From assembly GCA_965370495.1 (NCBI GenBank), contig CBDUUV010000046.1, forward strand, positions 1 through 18,373: a stretch of 18,373 nucleotides of DNA, given 5' to 3'. Under the pieces are notes generated by a model, which saw nothing but the letters and a program-made list of their open reading frames with translations, ran no database searches and was not told where the DNA came from. Below are positions 7,481 to 14,887 of this stretch, piece after piece. Positions within the stretch are counted from its first letter, which is position 1. Each line of letters begins with the position of its first letter. The DNA comes from Krumholzibacterium sp965370495 (lineage in GTDB: Bacteria; Krumholzibacteriota; Krumholzibacteriia; Krumholzibacteriales; Krumholzibacteriaceae). The position numbers and the translations under genes are program-made.

Positions 7481-8181
7481 TTCATTACCTTTTTCTGATA
7501 CCTGATTACCCGCTTTATCCCGGCCCTGGCCAACGCGAGCATCTTCTCTAGCTGCTCATCTGAAAAAACATCTCCCTCGGCCGTTCCCTGGATCTCTATA
7601 TACTGTCCTTTGTCGTTCATCACAACATTCATATCGACATCCGCCATCGAATCAAGCTCGTAATCAAAGTCGAGTATTACCCTGCCGTCGACGATTCCCA
7701 CACTTACCGCCGCGACGTGGCCTTTGAGAGCCACCTTGTCGAGCTCAAGCCGGCGCAGAGCATCGGCCATCACTATATATCCTCCGTTGATCGATGCGGT
7801 CCTTGTCCCGCCATCAGCTTCAAGCACATCACAATCAATTATGATCGTCCGTTCTCCGAGCTTCTCGAGGTCGACGGCGGCGCGAAGTGATCGCCCGATC
7901 AATCTCTGTATCTCATGCGTGCGTCCCTTCACCCTGCCTCTGACCGATTCCCTCGGTATCCTCGACGGGCTTGATCTTGGAAGCATACCGTATTCAGCGG
8001 TAATCCAGCCCTTTCCTGAACCACGCAAAAACGGCGGAACATTATTTTCAACGGTCGCAACACATATAACTCTTGTATCCCCCATCTCAAACAGCACGGA
8101 CCCGGGCGCTCCCTTGATATAATTCAGCGTTGCTTTCAGAGGCCTGAGTTCATTCCGTTTTTTCATATTCCTGACTGTCAT
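7471..8181 (-). CDS. rph: ribonuclease PH
   Basis: A phosphate-dependent 3'-5' exoribonuclease that trims tRNA 3' ends and works as a hexameric ring. Counting from the chosen start it has 236 residues, with GDTRVICVA (34-42), GWITAEYGMLPRS (58-70), GGTRTASINGGY (124-135) for phosphate and RNA binding, and the acidic DFDYELDSMADVDMN stretch with the catalytic Asp residues. I chose ATG at 8181: it follows AAGGATGGG and gives an N-terminus of the same length as the E. coli enzyme (up to LRP). ATG at 8166 is a shorter alternative and a start at 8220 a longer one. It overlaps murI by 32 bp and rdgB by 10 bp. Confidence 0.95.
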   Translation of the reverse strand: MTVRNMKKRNELRPLKATLNYIKGAPGSVLFEMGDTRVICVATVENNVPPFLRGSGKGWITAEYGMLPRSSPSRIPRESVRGRVKGRTHEIQRLIGRSLRAAVDLEKLGERTIIIDCDVLEADGGTRTASINGGYIVMADALRRLELDKVALKGHVAAVSVGIVDGRVILDFDYELDSMADVDMNVVMNDKGQYIEIQGTAEGDVFSDEQLEKMLALARAGIKRVIRYQKKVMKWS

Positions 8182-9013
8182 CAACATCCCATCCTTTGCC
8201 GACTGTTTCCTTTCCAACATGCTCTACCTTTTGTATAGGCCTGCCAAGAAATTTTTCTCCCACTTCCTTGAACAGATAGGGAGTATCACTCACGAAACAT
8301 TCGAATCTGCCTTTCTTTTCCCGGTCATTAAAAAGGCTTCTCTCTTCAAGAATCCTCTCGACTTCCCCGGCAGTCTCCATAGCTGAATCAACGAGGGTTA
8401 CCGAATCACCAGCGACCCTTGAAATCACATCTTTCAGCAGGGGATAATGTGTGCATCCCAGAACCAGCGTGTCTGCCTTAAAATCAGCAAGCGGTTCGAG
8501 ATACCTGCGCGCAACCATCTCCGTTACTTCGTTATCGAGCCATCCCTCTTCGGCAAGGGATACGAACAGAGGGCATGGATGTGACCTGACCTTGAGGCTG
8601 GGATCCAGGCTGTGTATTGCCTTTTCATAAGCTCTCGACCTGATCGTCGCCGATGTTCCGATAACGGCGATCCTTCCGTTTCGCGTCGTTTTCACCGCCG
8701 CCCCCGCTCCGGGCAGAAGCACCCCTGTCACAGGCATTTCTTCATTCTCGCGGATCCCGGGCAGAGCAATGGATGAAGCGGTATTACAGGCGATCACGAT
8801 AATCTTTACATTCTTCCTCTTCAGAAATTCCAGGTTCTCCCTGGCAAAACGGATGACGGTCCCGGGACTCTTTGAACCATATGGCACCCTTGCCGTATCT
8901 CCAAAATAGACGATATCCTCGCCGGGCAGCCGTTCCATCAGTTCACGGACTACTGTCAGTCCGCCTACACCCGAATCGAAGACACCGACAGCTTTTTTCT
9001 TTTCATCGTTCAT
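8150..9013 (-). CDS. murI: glutamate racemase
   Basis: A cofactor-free racemase turning L-glutamate into D-glutamate for peptidoglycan. The 287-residue protein keeps GVFDSGVGGLTV (10-21) with D13 and S14, YFGDTARVPYG (36-46), and the two catalytic cysteines C76 (ACNTAS) and C187 (GCTHYPL) with H189. The start ATG at 9013 has no clear Shine-Dalgarno site. It lies 13 nt after the GerMN gene, so re-initiation is plausible. Its place after an amidase and a GerMN protein makes a small cell-wall group. Confidence 0.97.
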   Translation of the reverse strand: MNDEKKKAVGVFDSGVGGLTVVRELMERLPGEDIVYFGDTARVPYGSKSPGTVIRFARENLEFLKRKNVKIIVIACNTASSIALPGIRENEEMPVTGVLLPGAGAAVKTTRNGRIAVIGTSATIRSRAYEKAIHSLDPSLKVRSHPCPLFVSLAEEGWLDNEVTEMVARRYLEPLADFKADTLVLGCTHYPLLKDVISRVAGDSVTLVDSAMETAGEVERILEERSLFNDREKKGRFECFVSDTPYLFKEVGEKFLGRPIQKVEHVGKETVGKGWDVDDSQEYEKTE

Positions 9014-9026
9014 AGGTAGTGTTCTA

Positions 9027-9590
9027 TCATCTCCAGCGCATGATATCGAGCGGTTTGCCTACCGCATAATGGCCGGCTATCGTCTCGACCGGATACCCGT
9101 CGACCAGGAATTGAAGCCTTCTAACCTGGGGAAAATTCGAAGCGATCGTTCTGAGAATCATACTGATCACATAATACTCACCTGTTCCACCCCCTGGATG
9201 ACCGTAGATCAGTGTACGGTTGAAATCGATAAAGATCGTCTGGGTCTCTTCCGCCCAGAAAACCTGAATGACTTCTGTCCCCACGGGTATAGCGGAAACC
9301 ATATTCTCTCTGAGCGGACCCTGCAGAAGGGCTCCCATGACTCCCTTTACCTGCTCTTCCAGGCCCTCGCCAACGGCTATCTCACGGGCTTCCGAAAGCA
9401 ACCCGTCTGCATCCCTGTTTGCAAAGAAAAGGGTTACGCTCCTTGTTTCCTCCGGTACTTCCATAATGCCCGGGCTTTCCCTGCGCGAGGTCATACGTGC
9501 CCATTTTATGATCAGCACCAGCGAGACGGCTACTATCACCAGTACCAGGAGAACATTTATTGTCTTTCTGCCAGCCAATCTTTCTCTCAA
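9027..9590 (-). CDS. membrane-anchored GerMN-domain protein
   Basis: A 187-residue protein with one N-terminal membrane segment (about residues 11-29) and an extracytoplasmic GerMN domain starting near RSVTLFFANRDADGL (50-64). Hallmarks of the domain are LLQGP (88-92), the VFWAEETQTIFIDFN strand pair (110-124) and FLVDG (161-165). In firmicutes GerM is involved in sporulation and germination; in diderm bacteria the domain is also found next to peptidoglycan amidases, where its job is not well known. The start is TTG at 9590; GGAAAG lies only a few bases upstream, so initiation may depend on coupling to the amidase gene, which stops 27 nt before. No sporulation is implied. Confidence 0.88.
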   Translation of the reverse strand: MRERLAGRKTINVLLVLVIVAVSLVLIIKWARMTSRRESPGIMEVPEETRSVTLFFANRDADGLLSEAREIAVGEGLEEQVKGVMGALLQGPLRENMVSAIPVGTEVIQVFWAEETQTIFIDFNRTLIYGHPGGGTGEYYVISMILRTIASNFPQVRRLQFLVDGYPVETIAGHYAVGKPLDIMRWR

Positions 9591-9617
9591 TCTTTCCAGA
9601 CAGGTTTTTCCAGGGGA

Positions 9618-11225
9618 TTATCTACCCGCGCTGCCGTTAACAACATACCTGTCCTGGAAGCGTCTTACGGCCTCAACGATACCCTGGATGACCCTGACTC
9701 TGAACATCGGATCCTGCAGAAGGATTTCTTCTTCAGGATTGGACAGGAAAGCGATTTCGACAAGCACTGCCGGCATCTTGAGCCCTCTCAGAACAAGAAG
9801 CCCGGCCTGTTTCACTCCACGGTTTCTGATCGACAGGACATTACTCATTTCCCGCTGGATCAATTCTGCAAAATCGCTGCTTTCATTTATAAATTCATTC
9901 TGGACCAGGTCCCAGAGTATAAAGTCAAGTTCATCGAGTTCGTCCTGGTTAAGATCCGGGTTTTCGAATTTCAGGGATGCGTTTTCCTCCCTGGCAAGCC
10001 GTACATCATCCTTGCTGCGCGCCGGCGCCAGGAAATAAGTCTCGAACCCACCGGCATCGGGATGAAACCAGCCGTTACAATGAATGCTTATAAAAAGATC
10101 CGCACCTTCTGAATTTGCGATCTCGGCTCTTCTGCTCAGCGGGATGAGAACATCCTGGGTCCTGGTCATTATCACTTCGACATTGAATTCCTCTATCAAC
10201 CTGTCTTTCAGAAGAAGCGACAAATCCATATTCACATCTTTTTCCCTGACACCGGACGGCCCGACCTTCCCTTTGTCTATCCCACCGTGCCCGGGGTCTA
10301 TTGCTATCCTGGCAAGCTTATACCCTCGCCTGGCCTCACTGTCATCGAGTATTTCCGTCATCTTCTTCATCTCGGCAAAATCCGCTTCGGGTATCTCGGG
10401 AAGTTCAGATTTTTCAAGGAAAATAACCAGTTTTCGCTGCCGGATACTATCTTCGCCGGCATCTATGAATTCGACCCTGAACCTCGCCGCGGATTTCATG
10501 ACATCAAAAAAAAGATAAGCATCATGCTCGGCCTGTTCAGCCCTTACCCTGTTGAAAAGCCCTTTTCCCGGAGATGCCGAAAATTTGAGTTCGTTGAGTT
10601 TCCCCCCGTATATCTTTACCCTGAGAAGGCCGGGAGTCTCACTGTCAACGTGGAAAAGAAGTTCTTCCGTAAGAGCCAGGACAGCCTTCGATCCCTTTTC
10701 ATCGTCGAAAAAAGTTACCCCTGTCACATTGTACTCCGGTGACCCGATGGTAAGAACAAGCCGTTGTTCGTCCATCTCAATCTTCCCGGTGGCCCTGGAC
10801 ACGAAGATTTCAGAAATAAATTCGATCGGGATCATGACCAACCCGTTCGAGTACCTGACGGGAACCCTCAGCATGACAGGCTCGCTGTCGATAAGTACAA
10901 CTCGTGTATCCAGGGTAAACTTGAATCTTTGGCCGGCGATCCTGAGTACCAGTTTCCGCGCTCCGGGGTTCCAGTAACTTGTCGCTTTGAAGATACGGGC
11001 AAGATCGTAAGCCGAAATAAAAAGTTCTTCACTCGATTTTTCGAGCTCGAGAAGAGGAATATTCTCGGTCTGCCTTCCGTCCGCATATACTACGCCCAGG
11101 ATCTTCTCAGCTTCACCACGCTCCGCGCCTGTACTGTTCTGGCTCCACAGGAACAACGCGGCCATAAAGGCCAAAGCGGTCACAACAACCACTCGGAGTC
11201 CGGGGTTTCGTGCTGATACCGGCAT
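9618..11225 (-). CDS. N-acetylmuramoyl-L-alanine amidase (Amidase_3)
   Basis: A 535-residue exported zinc amidase that cuts the bond between MurNAc and L-Ala in peptidoglycan, as in cell separation. Order of parts: signal or anchor helix (11-28); a copper-amine-oxidase-N-like region (about 44-160; LFISAYDLARIF, YSNGLVMIPIEFISE); an AMIN-like beta region (about 165-272); and the catalytic domain from about 305. Zinc ligands and acids are visible: H313 in DPGHGG, E328 in REKD, H382 in SIHCN and E490 in VEIAFLSN. An insertion at about 405-460 resembles the regulatory helix region of AmiA/AmiC-type enzymes. The ATG at 11225 is 6 nt past the smpB stop. The architecture suggests binding to the envelope before cleavage. 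Confidence 0.95.
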   Translation of the reverse strand: MPVSARNPGLRVVVVTALAFMAALFLWSQNSTGAERGEAEKILGVVYADGRQTENIPLLELEKSSEELFISAYDLARIFKATSYWNPGARKLVLRIAGQRFKFTLDTRVVLIDSEPVMLRVPVRYSNGLVMIPIEFISEIFVSRATGKIEMDEQRLVLTIGSPEYNVTGVTFFDDEKGSKAVLALTEELLFHVDSETPGLLRVKIYGGKLNELKFSASPGKGLFNRVRAEQAEHDAYLFFDVMKSAARFRVEFIDAGEDSIRQRKLVIFLEKSELPEIPEADFAEMKKMTEILDDSEARRGYKLARIAIDPGHGGIDKGKVGPSGVREKDVNMDLSLLLKDRLIEEFNVEVIMTRTQDVLIPLSRRAEIANSEGADLFISIHCNGWFHPDAGGFETYFLAPARSKDDVRLAREENASLKFENPDLNQDELDELDFILWDLVQNEFINESSDFAELIQREMSNVLSIRNRGVKQAGLLVLRGLKMPAVLVEIAFLSNPEEEILLQDPMFRVRVIQGIVEAVRRFQDRYVVNGSAGR

Positions 11226-11231
11226 TACTGC

Positions 11232-11690
11232 CTACCTTTCGCGGTCCTTTTCCCTGTTCGCCCGTGCCAATTCCCTCTTTGCGTCCCGGTCGGCGATCGA
11301 ACGCCTTTTGTCATATGATCTTTTCCCCTTCGCAAGACCCAGCTGTATCTTGACCTTGCCCGCGTCATTGAAATATATCTTCAGTGGAACAAGCGTGAGG
11401 CCTTTCTCCCGGGTCTTGCCGAGCAGGCGCTTGATCTCCATGGTATGCAAGAGAAGTTTTCTTGTACGGGTAGGTTCATGGTTGTACCGGTTCCCCTGCT
11501 TATAGGGACTGATATGAGCACTGAAAAGGTATATCTCATTATTTTCTATAGCTGCGTATGAATCCTTCAGGTGCGCGGTTCCGGCCCTGAGTGACTTGAC
11601 TTCCGTGCCCTTCAATACGATACCAGCTTCCATCGTTTCGAGAATCGTATAATTGTACCTGGCTTTTCTGTTTGTGCATACTATCTTCAT
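11232..11690 (-). CDS. smpB: SsrA-binding protein SmpB
   Basis: A 152-residue partner of tmRNA that brings it to stalled ribosomes for rescue and tagging. Family marks are NRKARYNY (7-14), GIVLKGTEVKSLR (23-35), DSYAAI (43-48), the HISPYKQGN stretch (59-67), and a basic C-terminal tail from about 121 on (KGKRSYDKRR). I chose ATG at 11690, preceded by AGGA; the reading frame is open further upstream to 11756, but that part covers G-rich leader and is not conserved. The tmRNA gene (ssrA) itself is not in this window. It is the first gene of the housekeeping run. Confidence 0.97.
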   Translation of the reverse strand: MKIVCTNRKARYNYTILETMEAGIVLKGTEVKSLRAGTAHLKDSYAAIENNEIYLFSAHISPYKQGNRYNHEPTRTRKLLLHTMEIKRLLGKTREKGLTLVPLKIYFNDAGKVKIQLGLAKGKRSYDKRRSIADRDAKRELARANREKDRER

Positions 11691-11723
11691 GATTCCTGAT
11701 ACACCACTGACTCGCGGGAATAT

Positions 11724-11785
11724 CCCCCCCCACCTGTTAAAAAAAAGAAAACCCACCCTCCCACTGACCGCCCCCCCACTGCCCC
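11724..11785 (-). other. G-run-rich leader of smpB
   Basis: On the minus strand the leader contains GGGG (11782-11785), G7 (11771-11777), three GGG runs one base apart (11760-11762, 11756-11758, 11752-11754) and a G8 tract (11724-11731), with an intervening T8. Four or more runs of three or more Gs could form a near-canonical G-quadruplex in the RNA or DNA; one loop of 8 nt is slightly long. It lies between the perfect TATAAT box and the ATG. Function is an inference. Confidence 0.5.
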
Positions 11786-11791
11786 ATTATA
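11786..11791 (-). promoter_or_regulatory. candidate -10 box for smpB operon
   Basis: The minus strand reads TATAAT, a perfect -10 box, about 96 nt before the SmpB start codon. No TTGACA-like hexamer lies 16-18 bp upstream, so it is weak or needs an activator. The predicted start near 11779 leaves a leader of about 89 nt made mostly of G-runs. Confidence 0.45.
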
Positions 11792-11885
11792 AAAGACCAG
11801 ATCAGCGACAGGCGAAAACTACCAGAGGGGTAGCGACTTTTCAAGTCAAAAAGGGCCTTCCGCCCGATTCCCCTTCCCCCTCCTC

Positions 11886-11914
11886 TTGACAAACGGTTCG
11901 TGGTTAATTATTGT
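11886..11914 (+). promoter_or_regulatory. promoter of tRNA-Leu
   Basis: TTGACA (11886-11891), a perfect -35 hexamer, is followed after 17 bp by TATTGT (11909-11914), matching 4 of 6 -10 positions. The predicted start near 11921 lies about 15 nt before the tRNA, a usual leader length. Confidence 0.75.
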
Positions 11915-11935
11915 AATCACCTGAAATTATGTCAT

Positions 11936-12019
11936 GCCTGAGTGGTGGAACTGGTAGACGCGCTGCGTTCAGGGCGCAGTGGGGGTAACTCCGTGGGGGT
12001 TCGACTCCCCCCTCAGGCA
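11936..12019 (+). tRNA. tRNA-Leu (anticodon CAG)
   Basis: An 84-nt class II tRNA. Acceptor GCCTGAG (11936-11942) pairs with CTCAGGC (12012-12018), followed by discriminator A. The anticodon stem CTGCG/CGCAG holds loop TTCAGGG, giving CAG. The D-arm has AACTGGTAGA and a long variable arm is present. CCA is not encoded: six T residues follow the discriminator directly, so the CCA end must be added by the tRNA nucleotidyltransferase. This differs from the tRNA-Pro in this window. Confidence 0.97.
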
Positions 12020-12042
12020 TTTTTTCATACTGCAGAAAAAAT
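12019..12042 (+). terminator. T-run and AT-rich hairpin after tRNA-Leu
   Basis: The tRNA 3' end runs straight into T6 (12020-12025), so the folded acceptor/T-arm could itself act as the terminator stem. ATTTTTTC (12019-12026) also pairs perfectly with GAAAAAAT (12035-12042). Being symmetric, the second hairpin could slow minus-strand transcripts arriving from the M16 genes. The remaining 12043-12110 shows nothing recognisable. Confidence 0.5.
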
Positions 12043-12110
12043 CACATGAAACAGGATTGCCATTTCGAGATCAATACCAGGGCAACATAATACTCTTTCC
12101 CTGCGCTCTG

Positions 12111-13502
12111 CTACTTGACATCTTCTATCCGTATTACCTCGATTTCGCCAAGCCCTTCGAACTGCCGGGCGGTCTCTTCATAATCAGTCAAAATTACGAT
12201 GAGATTATCTTCTGCCTGGAAATATTCCCTGGCGACTCTCTGAACATCCTCTGAAGTAACCTTATCTATCTCGCTTCTGTATCTTTCCACAAAATCCTTA
12301 CCCAAACCGAAGAACTCGATAGAAAGCATCCACCGTGCAAGATCGGAATTGGTCTCGATCCTGAACGGGAACAGCCCTGATATGTATCTCTTCGAACCTT
12401 CGAGTTCCTCATCATCGACACTTATATCCCTCATCTTGCCAAGTTCAGCCAGAGCGACATCTACAGTTTCACGGAGTGTCTCGTTCTTTGTAAATGTCGA
12501 GACAAGAAAATATCCGCCATGCATATATTTCAACATCCGGCTTCTTGCTCCATAAGACAACCCTCTGTTGACCCTTATCTCATCCATCAGCCGCGAGGTA
12601 AACCCTCCGCCCAGTATGTTATTCGCTACTTCGAGAGGGAAAAAATCAGGCGTATTCCTCCCCGTTCCGATATTCCCTATCCTGATCTGGCTCTGCGTGG
12701 CATCCGGCTTGTCGATTACAACCACACGCCTCCCGGTCAACACCGCTTTCTCCACTTTTTTTTCAAGGCTCGCCGCGGGGAGGGAACCACTCCATTTCCC
12801 GAATCTTTTTTTGACCATCTTCAGCACTTTTTTCGCATCGACATCGCCGACAATCGCGAGAATACTGCCCTGAGGTACAAAATTCTCCTTGTGAAAACGG
12901 ACGATATCCTCTCTCGATATTTTTTCGACACTTTCAAGGTACCCATTGACAGGATCAGCATACGGGTGGTCTCCCAACAACTCCTTGACAAAAAACTTCG
13001 TCGTAATTGCAGACGGATTCTCCTTTTCGCCGAGTAATCCCGCCTTGACAATCCCTTTTTCTCTTTTGAATTCATCAGAAGGAAAATCAGGTGAAATCAC
13101 GACCATACCGAGAAAATCAAGGCCGAGAGAGAGATCCCTGGCCATAAAATCACCGATGATATAAGTCCCGTCCCTGTTTGAGCCGGTGTTCAGGGTCCCG
13201 CCTACGCTCTCGATCGCGTCTGCGATCTCTTCAGCCCCCATCCCCCCTGCTCCTTTCATCAACATCGTAGCAGTAAGATCGGCTACTCCTTCAAGCCCTT
13301 TGATGTCGTATGCCGACCCGGCCGGCACCAGCATCCGCAAAGTTACCATTGGCACTTCGTCGGTCTCGACCACGAAGACCTTGAAACCGTTCTTCAATGT
13401 CAACTCGCTCCAGGCGGGAAGGCTGACGTCCCTGGCTCCGCCGACGGCAAGGGGTACAGACAGAAAAGCCATTATGACTACAAGCAATATGATCCTTTTC
13501 AT
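12111..13502 (-). CDS. M16-family peptidase-like subunit without zinc motif
   Basis: A 463-residue exported protein of the insulinase (M16B) fold: signal peptide at 1-22 and the usual two tandem alpha/beta halves. The zinc motif HxxEH is lost. Where the upstream partner has ISHFMEH, this protein has VADLTAT (residues 73-79), so both His and the Glu are replaced and it should not bind zinc in the normal way. The second half keeps the conserved RGLSYGARS stretch, where the non-catalytic subunits of M16 pairs provide Arg and Tyr for substrate binding. This fits a heterodimer with the preceding peptidase, which ends 26 nt before. The start ATG at 13502 follows GGAGG by 8 nt; the ATG at 13517 lies within that site and was rejected. 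Confidence 0.93.
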   Translation of the reverse strand: MKRIILLVVIMAFLSVPLAVGGARDVSLPAWSELTLKNGFKVFVVETDEVPMVTLRMLVPAGSAYDIKGLEGVADLTATMLMKGAGGMGAEEIADAIESVGGTLNTGSNRDGTYIIGDFMARDLSLGLDFLGMVVISPDFPSDEFKREKGIVKAGLLGEKENPSAITTKFFVKELLGDHPYADPVNGYLESVEKISREDIVRFHKENFVPQGSILAIVGDVDAKKVLKMVKKRFGKWSGSLPAASLEKKVEKAVLTGRRVVVIDKPDATQSQIRIGNIGTGRNTPDFFPLEVANNILGGGFTSRLMDEIRVNRGLSYGARSRMLKYMHGGYFLVSTFTKNETLRETVDVALAELGKMRDISVDDEELEGSKRYISGLFPFRIETNSDLARWMLSIEFFGLGKDFVERYRSEIDKVTSEDVQRVAREYFQAEDNLIVILTDYEETARQFEGLGEIEVIRIEDVK

Positions 13503-13528
13503 CTTGAAATCCTCCATCTGATATCTTC

Positions 13529-14887
13529 CTATCCCTCACTGTTTTCCGGAACAAGGGTTATAACATTGCGATTTCTTTTTCCCAGGTATTTTTCAACTAC
13601 CTGCTTCACGTCATCACTGGTCACCGCGCGATATTTTCCAGGGACTTCGAGCAATTTCCTGTAATCGCCGAAAAGCATCTCGTACCTGCCGATCTTTCGC
13701 GCCTTGCCATTTACCGTTTGCATACTTCTGACAAAATTCGCTTCAAGAGAATTTTTCGCCTTCTCAAGTTCCTGTTCAGTAACACCTTCGTTTTTTATCA
13801 ATTCGAGGATCTCGTAAATAGCTTCTTCACCCTCAACGGTCGCGTGTCCCGGCCTCATCTTGATTCCAAATACGAACAGGTCGGGATCGATCCCCCACCC
13901 AAAATATGCATATACCCTCAGAGCTGCTTCCATCTCACGAACAAGTTTTCTGTACAGTCTCGAGCTGTAACCCGAAGCCAGTATCGACTGGAGTACGTCG
14001 AGCGCGTAAATGTCTTCCGATTTCACACTCGGGCAATGGTATCCGATCAGCGCCTCGGGAAGTTCCGCCACCTTGTGCAGATCCGCTCTTCTTTCGCCTT
14101 TCTGCTCGGGCTCGAAAGTACGGACTGGAGGCGGAGGATCCTGCGCCGGGATTGCGTCATAATACCTGTGGATCAATTTCAGCGCCTGCTTCGTATCGAA
14201 ATCGCCGGCAACTATCAGGACTGCATTGTTCGGCGCGTAATTCGTCCTGAAATATTTTACACAATCATCCCTGTCGATTTTTTCGAGATCGGACATCCAT
14301 CCAAGTACGGGCCATTTGTATGGATGCGCCTTGAACGCCAGGGCATTCAGGTCCTCCCACATCTGGCCGCTGATCGAGTTGTCGATCGACAGCCTTCTTT
14401 CCTCCATCACGACACCCATTTCAGACACCATGTACTTCGGGTCAAGCGCAAGGAACTGCATCCTGTCAGTATCGAGATCTATCACGAGTTCGAGCCCGTC
14501 GCTCGCTATATCTTCGTAATATGCTGTCATATCGTTCGATGTAAACGCGTTCGAGTATCCACCGCTTGATTCGAGTATCCTGTCGAACTCCTTTGGGCCG
14601 TATTTTTTCGCCCCGTTGAACATCATATGTTCCATGAAATGGGATATGCCTGTTATCCCGTTGACCTCGTTACGGCTTCCTACCCGGAAAAAAGTCTGGT
14701 AACTGATAACCGGAACAGAATGGTCTTCGAGCAGTATGACTTTCAATCCGTTATCAAGACTCTCCACGGTTACATCAAGTTTGATATCGATCAAGCCGCG
14801 ATTGCCCGCCGCTTCCACCCCATGAAGGGGCAACACCAGGATCGCAGCGAGCAGCATCATGGTCATGAAGCTTTTATACCCTGTCAT
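13529..14887 (-). CDS. M16-family zinc peptidase (catalytic subunit)
   Basis: A 452-residue exported metallopeptidase of the insulinase/processing-peptidase family that degrades peptides in the periplasm or outside. A signal peptide occupies about residues 1-27 (MLLAAILVLPLHGVEAAG). The zinc-binding motif HFMEH is H83-F84-M85-E86-H87, with the third ligand at E163 in the MEERR stretch, 76 residues after H87 as expected. The domain FRVGSRNEVNGITG (67-80) precedes it. The ATG at 14887 has AAGGAG 7 nt upstream and overlaps the previous gene's stop codon as ATGA, so translation is coupled. The substrate is not known. It probably pairs with the motif-less protein that follows. Confidence 0.95.
   Translation of the reverse strand: MTGYKSFMTMMLLAAILVLPLHGVEAAGNRGLIDIKLDVTVESLDNGLKVILLEDHSVPVISYQTFFRVGSRNEVNGITGISHFMEHMMFNGAKKYGPKEFDRILESSGGYSNAFTSNDMTAYYEDIASDGLELVIDLDTDRMQFLALDPKYMVSEMGVVMEERRLSIDNSISGQMWEDLNALAFKAHPYKWPVLGWMSDLEKIDRDDCVKYFRTNYAPNNAVLIVAGDFDTKQALKLIHRYYDAIPAQDPPPPVRTFEPEQKGERRADLHKVAELPEALIGYHCPSVKSEDIYALDVLQSILASGYSSRLYRKLVREMEAALRVYAYFGWGIDPDLFVFGIKMRPGHATVEGEEAIYEILELIKNEGVTEQELEKAKNSLEANFVRSMQTVNGKARKIGRYEMLFGDYRKLLEVPGKYRAVTSDDVKQVVEKYLGKRNRNVITLVPENSEG

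Noticed and set aside
9027..9590. Sporulation or germination protein
   Set aside because: Only the GerMN domain is shared; no other sporulation gene is nearby and the other genes point to a diderm, so a peptidoglycan-linked role is the safer call.
9069..10112. Long plus-strand frame of 347 codons
   Set aside because: It lies antisense to the GerMN and amidase genes, which have full family motifs; the product has no recognisable domain.
13718..14569. Plus-strand frame of 283 codons
   Set aside because: It is antisense to the catalytic M16 gene and shows no domain or ribosome site.
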